Assembly (NCBI GenBank): GCA_027729635.1
Contig: JAQCEM010000041.1
Span: forward strand, 1 to 17,581
DNA length: 17,581 bases
Source of the DNA: Casp-actino8 sp001510335
Lineage (GTDB): Bacteria; Actinomycetota; Acidimicrobiia; Acidimicrobiales; Ilumatobacteraceae
Direction: 5' to 3'
The translations under genes and the position numbers were made by a program. The notes under the pieces are model-generated. The model had not been told where the DNA came from and searched no databases. It saw only the letters and a program-made list of their open reading frames with translations. Of the stretch, positions 7,222 through 14,970 are shown one piece after another. Within the stretch, counting starts at the first letter, position 1. Every line of letters starts with the position of its first letter.

Positions 7222-8049
7222 TCAGGTCAAAGACGATTGGGTGATTCTCTGGCAGATCTCGTCGGCTAGTTCTTGAGTTGCTGCCACGACACCGCTCCAA
7301 CGCTTACTCATATCGGTGTCAAAAACTAGTGGGCGACTGAAGGCGTCAACGATCACTCCTCCTGCAGATTCCACAAAGGGTACGAGTGGCAAGAGATCGA
7401 CAAGCCGATGGATGTCTCCGCCGGCGTCAGCAAATGCATCGATGGCCCCAAGAGCGACCAGTGATCCTTCAAGAATCGAACTTCCCATCACTCGTAGGCG
7501 TTCTGCTGGCTCAACAATATTTAGCCAGGCGGTACGTGTCTCGGGGCGTGGTCGCAGAAGTGCGATGGATGAACCTTTTAGACTTCGACACTGACTCACC
7601 GCTAAGGGTTCGGAAAGTAAAAATCGTCCGTCGCGTTCTCTATGCGCGCTCAGTGATCTTTTTGAATCTAACCACACGAGATGTGAATCGGTAATGATCT
7701 CGTTGACCACAATGGCTCCAGCAAATGCACATGATGGAATACCCGCAACCGCATTGGCTGTTCCGTCAACAGGGTCCATGACTAAAGTCGTATTTGAGCC
7801 ATTGTCAACCCAGCCGATTTCTTCAGACAGAATATTGATGGCAAAGGGCTCAACTGCAGATATGACCGCCTCGTCCACTATCTGGTCGAGGTACATAGTT
7901 GGGGTACCGTCTCCGCCAACACCGATGATTGATGATAACTCTGCAAGTGGCAGAGATGCCTTTGCCTCACGGAACGCTCGCTCGGCGGCATGGGCAGCAG
8001 CGATCAAAGCAGGATGCAGATTCACTTCGCGAGGAGAGAGTGTCTTCAT
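7222..8049 (-). CDS. Inositol-monophosphatase-family phosphatase at the end of the C-P lyase operon
   Basis: A 275-residue Mg-dependent sugar-phosphatase fold. Visible metal-site motifs are GGDGTPTMYLDQIVDEAV (45-62, close to the GADGTPT form of archaeal IMPase/FBPase), SEE (75-77), DPVDGTANAV (92-101, with D92 and D95) and RLVDLLPLVPFVESAGG (215-231, with D218). All expected acidic ligands appear present. The start ATG at 8049 overlaps the phnM stop by ATGA, which ties it to phosphonate breakdown. The operon has no phnP or phnN, so this enzyme may remove phosphate from ribose 1,5-bisphosphate or otherwise deal with the cyclic ribose phosphate made by C-P lyase; that role is my inference. Ordinary activity on inositol phosphate or fructose bisphosphate is the alternative. 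Family call firm, substrate unknown. Confidence 0.85.
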   Translation of the reverse strand: MKTLSPREVNLHPALIAAAHAAERAFREAKASLPLAELSSIIGVGGDGTPTMYLDQIVDEAVISAVEPFAINILSEEIGWVDNGSNTTLVMDPVDGTANAVAGIPSCAFAGAIVVNEIITDSHLVWLDSKRSLSAHRERDGRFLLSEPLAVSQCRSLKGSSIALLRPRPETRTAWLNIVEPAERLRVMGSSILEGSLVALGAIDAFADAGGDIHRLVDLLPLVPFVESAGGVIVDAFSRPLVFDTDMSKRWSGVVAATQELADEICQRITQSSLT

Positions 8050-9260
8050 GACACCGCTCCAACCGATTCTCGGTTATTGCTCTTCATTTCTTCCGAACGA
8101 AAGACTTGGCGAACAACCGCAAGGGGGCCATCAAATTCAGCGAGAATGAGATCAGCGATTTTGCCGACTTCCATCAATCCGCGATCGGTGAGCCCAACAG
8201 TTTGAGCAGGACCCGAAGTGACAAGCGCGACCGCGGTGGAAAGGTCACAAACTTTGTCATGGAGTAGGGCCGCTACTGCCCCCAACATTGTTGATGGAAG
8301 ATAGTCACTAGCCAATCCGTCGCAAAGTCTTTGAGTTATCAGGTCGCGGGCACTCACATTTCCGCTGTGGCTACGACCTCGTAAAACATTCGGTGCGCCA
8401 CAGACAGTCCGCAAGCCGAGCTCCTTCGCCCGAAGAGCAGCTTCAAAGGTGGTGGGGAATTCGGCGATTGATGCGCGCCACCGATGTGCTTCATCTGATT
8501 CTTCAATTGTTGCAGGATCGTGAGCCATAAGCCTGATAGAGCCGATCGTCGCACGCCCAATCAGCCACGTTAAAGCGAGTTGACGATTGGTCAGTAGAGC
8601 ATCGCGTTCAACAATGTGGTCGTCGACCTGCTTCTGCGCCTGCTCAATAGTGAGGCCTTGAGTGCCAGCTATGTAGCGCTCAAAAGCGGTCCGATCGGCG
8701 TATTGGCCTTGGCCAGGTGTGTGATCTTCGAATGAGACAAGCGGCAGCGCCCCATCATCAACTCTTCGAGGCAAGCGGTCAATGAGGCATTCGAACCCGG
8801 CAGGATCGCGCGCGTCAAGGCGATAGAGGATTCGATGATCAACAAGCGCTCGACCTGTTGACCTGTAATTTTCAAGTTCATCTGTCCACTCGTTAGCTAG
8901 GACCATGCTGCGATGAAGTTTCGTATCTTCCTCAAACCCGATTCCGTGGAACATTGTGGTGATGCCTGAGGCGCGAACTCGTCCTTCAAACGACCGTACG
9001 GAGAACTGTGCTCCCAGATCAACTCCGGGCCGTGGAAAGCGCTCACGTTCTAGTCCATCACTATGCGTGTCAACAAGGCCGGGCAAACAGAGGGCCCCTC
9101 GAGCATCCACAACAATGTCTGGAGATGAGCCTGTGACTCGCGCCTGAGTGATGTCGCTGATGTACCCGTCTTCGCAGACGACATTGCCGTCAACCATGAC
9201 TCGGTTTGGGAGAACGATTGTTGCGTTGGTAATGATGAGACGATGACTCACTTGATTCAT
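8046..9260 (-). CDS. phnM: Alpha-D-ribose 1-methylphosphonate 5-triphosphate diphosphatase PhnM
   Basis: A 404-residue amidohydrolase-superfamily enzyme that removes pyrophosphate from the ribose-5-triphosphate phosphonate intermediate, giving the substrate for PhnJ. Seen in the sequence: an N-terminal beta-strand domain, then LCLPGLVDTHSDGLERERFPRPGV (58-80) with the metal-binding HxD, SFEDHTPGQGQ (176-186), MAHD (245-248), GAPNVLRGRSHSGNVSA (288-304) and LASDYLPSTML (316-326) with the late metal-site aspartate. These are the PhnM signatures in the normal order and length (E. coli about 380). The start overlaps the phnL stop by ATGA and its own stop overlaps the phosphatase start in the same way. 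Confidence 0.93.
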   Translation of the reverse strand: MNQVSHRLIITNATIVLPNRVMVDGNVVCEDGYISDITQARVTGSSPDIVVDARGALCLPGLVDTHSDGLERERFPRPGVDLGAQFSVRSFEGRVRASGITTMFHGIGFEEDTKLHRSMVLANEWTDELENYRSTGRALVDHRILYRLDARDPAGFECLIDRLPRRVDDGALPLVSFEDHTPGQGQYADRTAFERYIAGTQGLTIEQAQKQVDDHIVERDALLTNRQLALTWLIGRATIGSIRLMAHDPATIEESDEAHRWRASIAEFPTTFEAALRAKELGLRTVCGAPNVLRGRSHSGNVSARDLITQRLCDGLASDYLPSTMLGAVAALLHDKVCDLSTAVALVTSGPAQTVGLTDRGLMEVGKIADLILAEFDGPLAVVRQVFRSEEMKSNNRESVGAVS

Positions 9261-10018
9261 GACGGAACTCCTTCGGCGAGCACCTTGAGTACGTCCTCAG
9301 GAGTGCCATTCATTTCAACTTGTCCATTGCGCATTAATACGATTCGACTTGCTAACCGTTCCATTGCTTCTAAGTCATGGAACACTGCTAACACCGCAAC
9401 ACCATGTGATGTCAGGTCGCCAATAAGGTCCAGTGCAGCTTCTCGATTATTTGGGTCAAGGGCCGATACTGGTTCATCAAGAAGTAGCAACTGTGGTGCA
9501 CTAATCGTTCCGGCAGCAAGGTTGATACGTTGTTTTTCTCCACCGGAAAGTACGGAAGCGTGAACATCCCACAACTTTTCATCAATGTTGAGGCGACGCA
9601 ATGAAACAACGGCGGCTTCGCGGGCCGTTTCACGATCCATCCCTCGAGATACACCAGCCCGAGTGACGATATCAAGCGGTCCGCGCCTTGGTTCAGCGCG
9701 CAAAAACTGCGAAACATAACCGATGTCACGACCACGATAAAAAGCCATTTCTTGATCGGATACTTGCGTCAGATCAACATTTTCTCCGTTGCGAAGTCGC
9801 AAGAAAACTGATCCAGAAGTGGGTTCGTAGGTTCGGTATATGCATTTAAGAAGCGATGACTTTCCCGCGCCACTTGATCCGGCAAGTGCAACATGTTCAC
9901 CTGGATGAATCTCGATGTCGATGCCACGCAAAGCCTCAACGTGCCGACCATCAATTGTGTGCAATGTAAATGACTTTGACAGTCCTTGACACGAAAGAAT
10001 GAAATTGTTGGGGTTCAT
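9257..10018 (-). CDS. phnL: C-P lyase ATP-binding subunit PhnL
   Basis: A 253-residue ABC ATPase of the C-P lyase complex; unlike transporter ATPases it has no permease partner and with PhnGHIJ helps transfer ribose triphosphate to the phosphonate. Walker A is GSSGAGKSS (47-55). The Q-loop YVSQFLRAEPRRGPLDIV (101-118) is of the PhnL type. The signature is LSGGEKQRINLAAG (157-170) and Walker B is LLLLDEPVSALD (177-188), with FHDLE for the H-loop. Length matches the family. It overlaps both neighbours, phnK and phnM, by ATGA. Confidence 0.92.
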   Translation of the reverse strand: MNPNNFILSCQGLSKSFTLHTIDGRHVEALRGIDIEIHPGEHVALAGSSGAGKSSLLKCIYRTYEPTSGSVFLRLRNGENVDLTQVSDQEMAFYRGRDIGYVSQFLRAEPRRGPLDIVTRAGVSRGMDRETAREAAVVSLRRLNIDEKLWDVHASVLSGGEKQRINLAAGTISAPQLLLLDEPVSALDPNNREAALDLIGDLTSHGVAVLAVFHDLEAMERLASRIVLMRNGQVEMNGTPEDVLKVLAEGVPS

Positions 10019-10857
10019 GCTCGGGCCGCTCCGACAAGCTTTTGGCTATATGGGTGATGTGGATCTTCGAGGAGTCGGTCAGTTAATCCTGACTCAACGA
10101 TTCGCCCATGGTTCATGACGACACATCGGGTTGTCAGCATCTCAATGACTGCGAAATCATGTGAAACCACTACTGCGGCAACCCCGGTTTCCTCCAATAA
10201 GTTTCGTATGAGATCAAGAACTCCGGCTGCTATTGAGGCGTCAAGCCCAGTAGTTGGTTCATCAAGCAGGATGACGGGCGGTTCGTTCGCTAATGCTTTA
10301 GCTAATTGAACTCGTTGACGCATACCGCCAGAGAATGTGCCGACGAGATCGTCCATTCGCGAAAGAGGAACTTCGGTTCGATCAAGCAGTTCTGCTGCAC
10401 GATCTCGAATTCGTCCAAAGTGTCGCCAGCCCGCTGCCGTAAGTGCTTCGGCGATATTGCCTCCAGCCGTCACGTTCAGACGAAGGCCCTCTGCAGGATC
10501 TTGATAGACGACAGAAAGGTCAGCGACACGGAGGTGTCGACGACTTGAAGGATCAAGGTCAAGAACGTTCATGTGTCCGTCATGTACGGTTCGGAGACGA
10601 ACAGCCCCTGTGGTTGACCCTTGATCGCCGGCGATACAACGCATCACTGTTGATTTACCTGAGCCAGATTCTCCGATGACCCCGAGAGCCTCGCCGGGTG
10701 CGACTTCAAAGGAAACATCCCAAGCTGCAACTATTGAGCCTGTCAGAGCGCTTTTAGCCGTTCCCTTTTCGGGTCCAGTATCTTCAAGGGATCTCAAATC
10801 TGGGATGCCATGAATTTTCCCGAGAGATTCAATTTTTAGTGCCCAATTTGTGCTCAT
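10015..10857 (-). CDS. phnK: C-P lyase ATP-binding subunit PhnK
   Basis: A 280-residue ABC ATPase that docks on the PhnGHIJ core. Walker A is GESGSGKST (62-70), the Q-loop is VVYQDPAEGLRLNVTAGGNIAE (116-137), the signature is FSGGMRQRVQLAKAL (175-189) and Walker B is VILLDEPTTGLDAS (195-208); the H-loop is VSHD. ILLDEPTTGLDAS and the C-terminal EDPHHPYSQKLVGA are characteristic of PhnK. Compared with E. coli PhnK there is an extra segment of about 25 residues (about 14-42) between the first strand and AAWDVSFEV. The ATG at 10857 was chosen because it overlaps the phnJ stop by ATGA; an open frame continues 25 codons further upstream, but that stretch is unlike the family. Confidence 0.92.
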   Translation of the reverse strand: MSTNWALKIESLGKIHGIPDLRSLEDTGPEKGTAKSALTGSIVAAWDVSFEVAPGEALGVIGESGSGKSTVMRCIAGDQGSTTGAVRLRTVHDGHMNVLDLDPSSRRHLRVADLSVVYQDPAEGLRLNVTAGGNIAEALTAAGWRHFGRIRDRAAELLDRTEVPLSRMDDLVGTFSGGMRQRVQLAKALANEPPVILLDEPTTGLDASIAAGVLDLIRNLLEETGVAAVVVSHDFAVIEMLTTRCVVMNHGRIVESGLTDRLLEDPHHPYSQKLVGAARA

Positions 10858-11795
10858 GTCATGAGTCCTTGTGAGGAAGAGTCGGATAGTTCGCGGTGGC
10901 GGCGGCACCAATCGCTGTCGCTGCAAACCCAATAACTTTGTCTGACATCTGTAGCGAGGACTTCAACTAGAAAGGTGTTGTTGCTTGCACAATTTCGACA
11001 TTTCGCTCCGGGAGTTTTTTCAACTTCAAAAGGAACATCTTCGAATGTGAGTGGCTCAACGTCAGTATGAGGTGGGACCGCATAAATTCGCTTTTCGCGT
11101 CCTGCACCAAAGAGTGACAAAAATTCGGATTGATGTAGTCGGGGTATATCCCATCGAGGAATAGGGGTTGTCGCAATAACGTAGCGACTGTTAACGAGGC
11201 ACGGGTAGCCAGTCGTACGAGTGATCACCCCGTTGCGAACCTTGTCTTCATACAAACTGACCCACATTCGTGCGTAGTCAGCCTCGGCATGCATCCGCGC
11301 CAGTTCGCGCATGTCGCGTTCAACACCTCGAAGAGGCTCAGGCACAGGAACCTGCAGGACCAAAGTATGACGTGCATCAAGAGGGTCTTCGGGAATTCGA
11401 TGACGTGTTTGAATTAAGGTGCTGTCCTCTGGTGTGGTTGATTCAGGAATCCCCGTTGAAGAAACTATGAGGCGGCGCAGGTTGACTGCGTTTACACCTT
11501 CGTCATCCCCTTGATCAATAACCTTGACAACATCGTCAGGTCCAACGATCGCAAGCGATATCTGCAAACCGCCCGAACCCCACCCGCGAGCCACGGGCAT
11601 TTCGCGTGAACCAAAAGGGACTTGGTATCCAGGAACTGCAACGGCTGTGAGAATCGCCCGACGAATTTCACGTTTTGAATACTCGTCAAGCAGTCCAAAG
11701 TTGAGTGTTTGAGCTTTGAATGAAGACGAACCATCAAGATTGGTGTCGGTTCGCGAAGCATTCCCGAGAATTTCCTGGAGCAGGGGAGTGTTCAC
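10854..11795 (-). CDS. phnJ: C-P lyase radical SAM subunit PhnJ
   Basis: A 313-residue catalytic subunit that breaks the carbon-phosphorus bond of ribose 1-phosphonate 5-phosphate, releasing the alkane and 5-phosphoribosyl 1,2-cyclic phosphate. Four cysteines, C266, C269, C291 and C297, have exactly the CX2CX21CX5C spacing of E. coli PhnJ; by analogy the first three hold the 4Fe-4S cluster and C297 is the thiyl-radical residue. The glycine that becomes a glycyl radical in E. coli (G32) corresponds to G56 in AVPGYQVPFGSREMP. Also conserved are KVIDQGDDEGVNAV, IQTRHRIPEDPL, QVPVPEPLR and LFGAGREKRIYAVPP. It carries about 24 extra residues at the N-terminus. ATGA overlaps join it to phnI and phnK. 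Confidence 0.96.
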   Translation of the reverse strand: MNTPLLQEILGNASRTDTNLDGSSSFKAQTLNFGLLDEYSKREIRRAILTAVAVPGYQVPFGSREMPVARGWGSGGLQISLAIVGPDDVVKVIDQGDDEGVNAVNLRRLIVSSTGIPESTTPEDSTLIQTRHRIPEDPLDARHTLVLQVPVPEPLRGVERDMRELARMHAEADYARMWVSLYEDKVRNGVITRTTGYPCLVNSRYVIATTPIPRWDIPRLHQSEFLSLFGAGREKRIYAVPPHTDVEPLTFEDVPFEVEKTPGAKCRNCASNNTFLVEVLATDVRQSYWVCSDSDWCRRHRELSDSSSQGLMT

Positions 11796-12922
11796 TTGCT
11801 CTCCAAGTTTTTGGATGCTTCTTGGTGTTGGCGAATAGCAACTTTGCGTTCCATCATGGATCGAAAGGTGACGTAATGCGGAAGCTTTAAATGTTCCAGA
11901 AATCCGCTGGCATCAAGTCCATCGGTTGTCAAAAGAATTGATTGTTCAAGAAAACTTCGTCCTTGGTCGCGTTCACAGGCAATATCAAGGTTTGCCATTG
12001 CGATGGCCTTCTTTTCGTTGTGTCCAAAGCAAAGACCGTAACCAACATCGAATCGACCGCGGTCTTCGTCTATCCCATTGAGGTCCTCGATTGCTTCAAC
12101 TTCAGTGACTCGTACAAAGGAGACTGTGATTTCATCGCCAGTGAGTGGGTGAAGCATTCTGACTGGTAATCGTCCGTGACGAACTTCGCCGAGCGTGATT
12201 TCGTGTAGATATCCATCTGGCCCAAGTATGTTGCGATACCAAACATTGACAAGTGCACCAGTTTCGGCTCGCGCCATCGTTGCTAAGCGTGCTGAGCGTG
12301 AGGCTGGAGGTCGAGCTGGATGACGGGTGATATCAAAAGGTTCAGGATCATCAGAACGCCGACGATCAACGACCGAATCTAGGTCGCGCAGTAGTTCAAG
12401 TAGTCGGCGTGGACTTCGGGAAGATCTATCGTGGTTTTTATCATCGTCATTGTCGGGAAAGTTGGTGACATTTTCTTGTATGTACGCGGCCATTTTTTCA
12501 GCATTGGTGCGCTGCGTATCGTCATCTTCGGTATGAAGGAGTCGACCGGTGTAGTCGGTGGTCCGTCCAAGCAGTTGGGGCCCTGGAGGATTGCGGAAAG
12601 CCGGAACAATCCGACGAAGAACAACCATGTCGTCAGCATCAATTGGGGTGCTGTAGGCAATTCGGGGAAGAGTTGAACGATAAGAACGCAAAAGATGCGC
12701 AGCTTCAATTGGATCACCTTCAGCTTGGCGAAGTGCGGACGCAGCGAGTTGTTCGTCCCATAATCCACCTTCGCTCATGACCCGATCGACGGCCAACCGA
12801 AGTTTTTCAATGATTTGATCGGTATCCAGCCAAGAACTTTGGCCAAGAATTCTTTCGCGTGCGACGAGCTTTTCGGCAGCCTCGATCGCTTGTAAGCCCC
12901 CGCGGGCCGCTGCGTATCCCAT
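11792..12922 (-). CDS. phnI: C-P lyase core subunit PhnI
   Basis: A 376-residue subunit that, with ATP, displaces adenine to form ribose 1-phosphonate 5-triphosphate (nucleosidase activity shown for E. coli PhnI). The N-terminus MGYAAARGGLQAIEAAEKL fits the family start, as do EGGLWDEQLAASALRQAEGD, RIVPAFRNPPGPQLLGRTTDYTGRLL and the C-terminal YGLCFGHNEKKAIAMANLD and LKLPHYVTFRSMMER. An acidic low-complexity stretch (about 153-170, DNDDDKNHD) is a local expansion. The gene begins directly after the phnH stop codon with no gap. An AGGAGG at 12931-12936 inside the phnH end, 8 nt before the ATG, is its ribosome binding site. It overlaps phnJ by ATGA. Confidence 0.94.
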   Translation of the reverse strand: MGYAAARGGLQAIEAAEKLVARERILGQSSWLDTDQIIEKLRLAVDRVMSEGGLWDEQLAASALRQAEGDPIEAAHLLRSYRSTLPRIAYSTPIDADDMVVLRRIVPAFRNPPGPQLLGRTTDYTGRLLHTEDDDTQRTNAEKMAAYIQENVTNFPDNDDDKNHDRSSRSPRRLLELLRDLDSVVDRRRSDDPEPFDITRHPARPPASRSARLATMARAETGALVNVWYRNILGPDGYLHEITLGEVRHGRLPVRMLHPLTGDEITVSFVRVTEVEAIEDLNGIDEDRGRFDVGYGLCFGHNEKKAIAMANLDIACERDQGRSFLEQSILLTTDGLDASGFLEHLKLPHYVTFRSMMERKVAIRQHQEASKNLESK

Positions 12923-13606
12923 TTAATGTGCCTCCTGTTTCGACGAATGCTCCTCGACCACGATGTGGGTCGATCGCGGAAGTCCAAGAATTTGTCCATT
13001 GTCGGTGGTCATCCACACATCAATTCCCGAAGGGAAATGTGCATTGGAGCGCTGCAAGGTTTGAAAATCTTGAAGGGAAATTCCATCGACCCAAACGATT
13101 CGTTCATCTTTAACGCCGGGGCCGCTTAAACGAAGTTTTAATCCATGTGAAGATTCCTTGATAGCGGGTTCCGCTTCATGTGAAGAGATGCGGCGCACGC
13201 CAATAATGACCCGAGCTCCGTGTTCTGGGGCTAGTGCAGTGCCTCGGGGAGCGCTCTCAAGAACTTGACTGATTAGTTCGGCTGCCTCAAGAGGGATAGC
13301 AATTAAGTCTGCAGTCGATATAACCGAAGGGCGAGCGCCCGTAGCGCTGATCAAGGCTGACTCCCAATTGAACTGAGATGTCTGAGCAATGTGGATACGC
13401 GTCTCAACATCAGCAAGAACAATGACGGGTGCTAAAACGCAGGGCAATCGGTGTTGTATCTCTAAGGGAAATTGTTCGATCAACCCCGGTCGGGATAAAG
13501 CCTCCAACATAAGTTTGAATACGGCTTGCGATTCAAGAGCGTTGAACCGACAAGCGGCAACTTTGGCCGCATATTGGCGCGAATCGGTGTCAAGATCGCT
13601 CGTCAT
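12923..13606 (-). CDS. phnH: C-P lyase core subunit PhnH
   Basis: A 227-residue structural subunit of the PhnGHIJ complex, somewhat longer than E. coli PhnH (194). Recognisable are FNALESQAVFKLMLEALSRPG near the N-terminus, which is the family signature (R.VF...M.A.SRPG), then RLPCVLAPVIVLADVETRIHI, PRGTALAPEHGARVIIGV, LRLSGPGVKDERIVWVDGI and FPSGIDVWMTTDNGQILGLPRSTHI. The ATG at 13606 was chosen because it sits one base after the phnG stop (TGAGATG) and has a GAGGAG upstream; the open frame extends another 48 codons, but those overlap phnG and do not resemble PhnH. Confidence 0.92.
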   Translation of the reverse strand: MTSDLDTDSRQYAAKVAACRFNALESQAVFKLMLEALSRPGLIEQFPLEIQHRLPCVLAPVIVLADVETRIHIAQTSQFNWESALISATGARPSVISTADLIAIPLEAAELISQVLESAPRGTALAPEHGARVIIGVRRISSHEAEPAIKESSHGLKLRLSGPGVKDERIVWVDGISLQDFQTLQRSNAHFPSGIDVWMTTDNGQILGLPRSTHIVVEEHSSKQEAH

Positions 13607-13607
13607 C

Positions 13608-14039
13608 TCAATCAAGCTCCTCAAATGCAACAGCAGTAGCAAGTAGTTCTTGCCACTCAGAACGTTCGTCAGCTGCGATGCGCTGGGCAGTGAGGTCGCA
13701 TAATTCAGTGACTTGATTGGCCATTTTGGAGTCGTACTCTGCGCAAGCATCCAATAATGCGGCTGCTAGAGCGGTTTCGCGATCGCTCCCCGCTCGAACG
13801 GCCCATCCGCGGAATCCAGCAATTGCTACTTCGGCACGCGTGACCACAACCTCACCAAGATGAAACCGTTCACGACACACTGGTTCGCGGACCTGCATCA
13901 TGATCATCCCAATTTCAGGGGGACAAATGACATGTAATTCCTCGGCGATTGCTCTTTCACTCAGGAAGGTCTCGGCGAGTTGTCGAACCTCTTGAGATTG
14001 TGACGCTGCCAGTAACTCTGTTCTTCGATTTCTATCCAT
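13608..14039 (-). CDS. phnG: C-P lyase core subunit PhnG
   Basis: A 143-residue subunit of the C-P lyase core complex. The family signature MMQVREPVCRERFHLGEVVVTRAEVAIAGFRGWAVRAGSDRETALAAALLDA lies at about 47-98, and the N-terminal helix RRTELLAASQSQEVRQLA is also typical. Length matches the family (E. coli 150). The ATG at 14039 follows the phnF stop after 2 nt and has an AAGGA site about 10 nt upstream within phnF. It begins the structural part of the operon. Confidence 0.92.
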   Translation of the reverse strand: MDRNRRTELLAASQSQEVRQLAETFLSERAIAEELHVICPPEIGMIMMQVREPVCRERFHLGEVVVTRAEVAIAGFRGWAVRAGSDRETALAAALLDACAEYDSKMANQVTELCDLTAQRIAADERSEWQELLATAVAFEELD

Positions 14040-14041
14040 AA

Positions 14042-14815
14042 CTACACAATCCTTAAGCGAGAACGTCGATTTTCATTGCGCTGGAGGGTGACTTCGTCAA
14101 TACCGAAGGTGAAATCAACCGAAAACCTGTCCGCCCGCAACCACGATTCTCCAAGTTCTACGACCTTGCGTGATTCGTGATCGATATTGAGGCTGCGTAA
14201 ATGCCACGAAGGTTCGTGCGATTCAATAATTGCGGCGACATAATTTGGCGGATTATCAAGTGTCACGGTGACATTGCGACGAATGAGATCAACGCCGTAT
14301 TTTTCGTGAAGAATTCTCCAAATTGACGATATTTCACCCAAGTGTCGACGAATGTCGGGTGCAATGTGGTGAGATATTTTGCTGATTCCAAACCCGACAA
14401 CTTCATCATCAATACTCAATGAACGTGATATCGCGGTGAGATGTGCGGGCGGATTGGTCTCAAAATGAAGCGCTTCATCGACGCTCGTTTCAGTTTCAAT
14501 CACCGAGACCACTCGAAGAAGTCCCTGTTTCCCACTTAAGGCGAGGGTCTTACTGACACTTGCTGGGAATGTCGGTCCAATCGGGTAGTGAATCCGTTCG
14601 TTGACAAATGTTCCTGAGCCCCTAACACGACGAACCAAAAACCTACGTTCAAGTTCTTGAACGGCGGCGCGGGCTGTTGGCCGACTGATAGAGAACTCCT
14701 GAACGATTTCGTTTTCAGAAGGAATGCGTTCACCAGCGCTCAAGAGTTGGATGCGTCGTGCCAATTCACTCGCAATGGACATATACGCATCAGACACACT
14801 GTGAGTGTTGTTCAT
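14042..14815 (-). CDS. phnF: GntR/HutC-family transcriptional regulator PhnF
   Basis: A 257-residue regulator at the head of the C-P lyase operon. The N-terminal winged helix (about 10-73) reads SELARRIQLLSAGERIPSENEIVQEFSISRPTARAAVQELERRFLVRRVRGSGTFV, a classical GntR domain. The C-terminal part (about 95-250) fits a UTRA ligand-binding domain, including the IWRILHEKYG and IRRNVTV region. Mycobacterial PhnF represses phn genes and is relieved in phosphate starvation; the same is likely here. ATG at 14815 is preferred; a TTG one codon earlier (14818) is possible. No good ribosome binding site is seen, and a 21-nt dyad shared with phnD covers the start codon, which suits autorepression. Confidence 0.9.
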   Translation of the reverse strand: MNNTHSVSDAYMSIASELARRIQLLSAGERIPSENEIVQEFSISRPTARAAVQELERRFLVRRVRGSGTFVNERIHYPIGPTFPASVSKTLALSGKQGLLRVVSVIETETSVDEALHFETNPPAHLTAISRSLSIDDEVVGFGISKISHHIAPDIRRHLGEISSIWRILHEKYGVDLIRRNVTVTLDNPPNYVAAIIESHEPSWHLRSLNIDHESRKVVELGESWLRADRFSVDFTFGIDEVTLQRNENRRSRLRIV

Positions 14816-14834
14816 CAAAGTTGACAGGACAACT
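14814..14834. promoter_or_regulatory. Candidate PhnF operator across the phnF start
   Basis: AGTTG and CAACT arms flank a 6-nt centre; the 21-nt element is identical to 3443-3463 except for two central bases. It overlaps the first base pairs of the phnF start codon and therefore would block transcription or translation start of the whole phnF-G-H-I-J-K-L-M unit. The assignment to PhnF is inferred from its presence at exactly the two phn operons. Confidence 0.6.
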
Positions 14835-14970
14835 CAATTCGTTGAACAAAAGGATAACTAAGAGTAAAGAATCAATGTCATTGAATTCACCCGAACTAGT
14901 CGCACATATGAGGCAGGTGTTTTGGGGTTAGTTTGCGGTGTTGACAACTTGAAGGTTGATCAGAAGATTC
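14835..14970. promoter_or_regulatory. Divergent promoter region between phnF and the MFS gene
   Basis: This gap must hold promoters for both directions. For the plus strand, TTGAAT at 14881-14886 with CATATG at 14905-14910 (18-nt spacer) is a possible promoter. TTGACA at 14941-14946 is a good -35 hexamer, but a start from it would fall inside the MFS gene. The sequence GTTGACAACTT at 14940-14950 repeats half of the candidate PhnF operator. For phnF, a GTTATC-like -10 on the minus strand near 14855-14865 is weak. No clear PHO boxes are seen. Confidence 0.35.

Noticed and set aside
7214..7230. Short dyad TTGAC-TGATCAG-GTCAA between phnE and the convergent phosphatase gene, as a bidirectional terminator
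   Set aside because: The arms are only 5 bp and A+T-rich, and neither strand has a T-run after it; it also overlaps the end of the phosphatase gene.
13607..13750. Longer PhnH reading back to 13750
   Set aside because: It would overlap phnG by over 140 nt; the ATG at 13606 directly follows the phnG stop and fits PhnH length.
14915..14943. PHO boxes on the minus strand upstream of phnF
   Set aside because: Units ending in ACC are spaced 11 and 10 nt but match GTTCACC at only about 4 of 7 positions, too weak to call.
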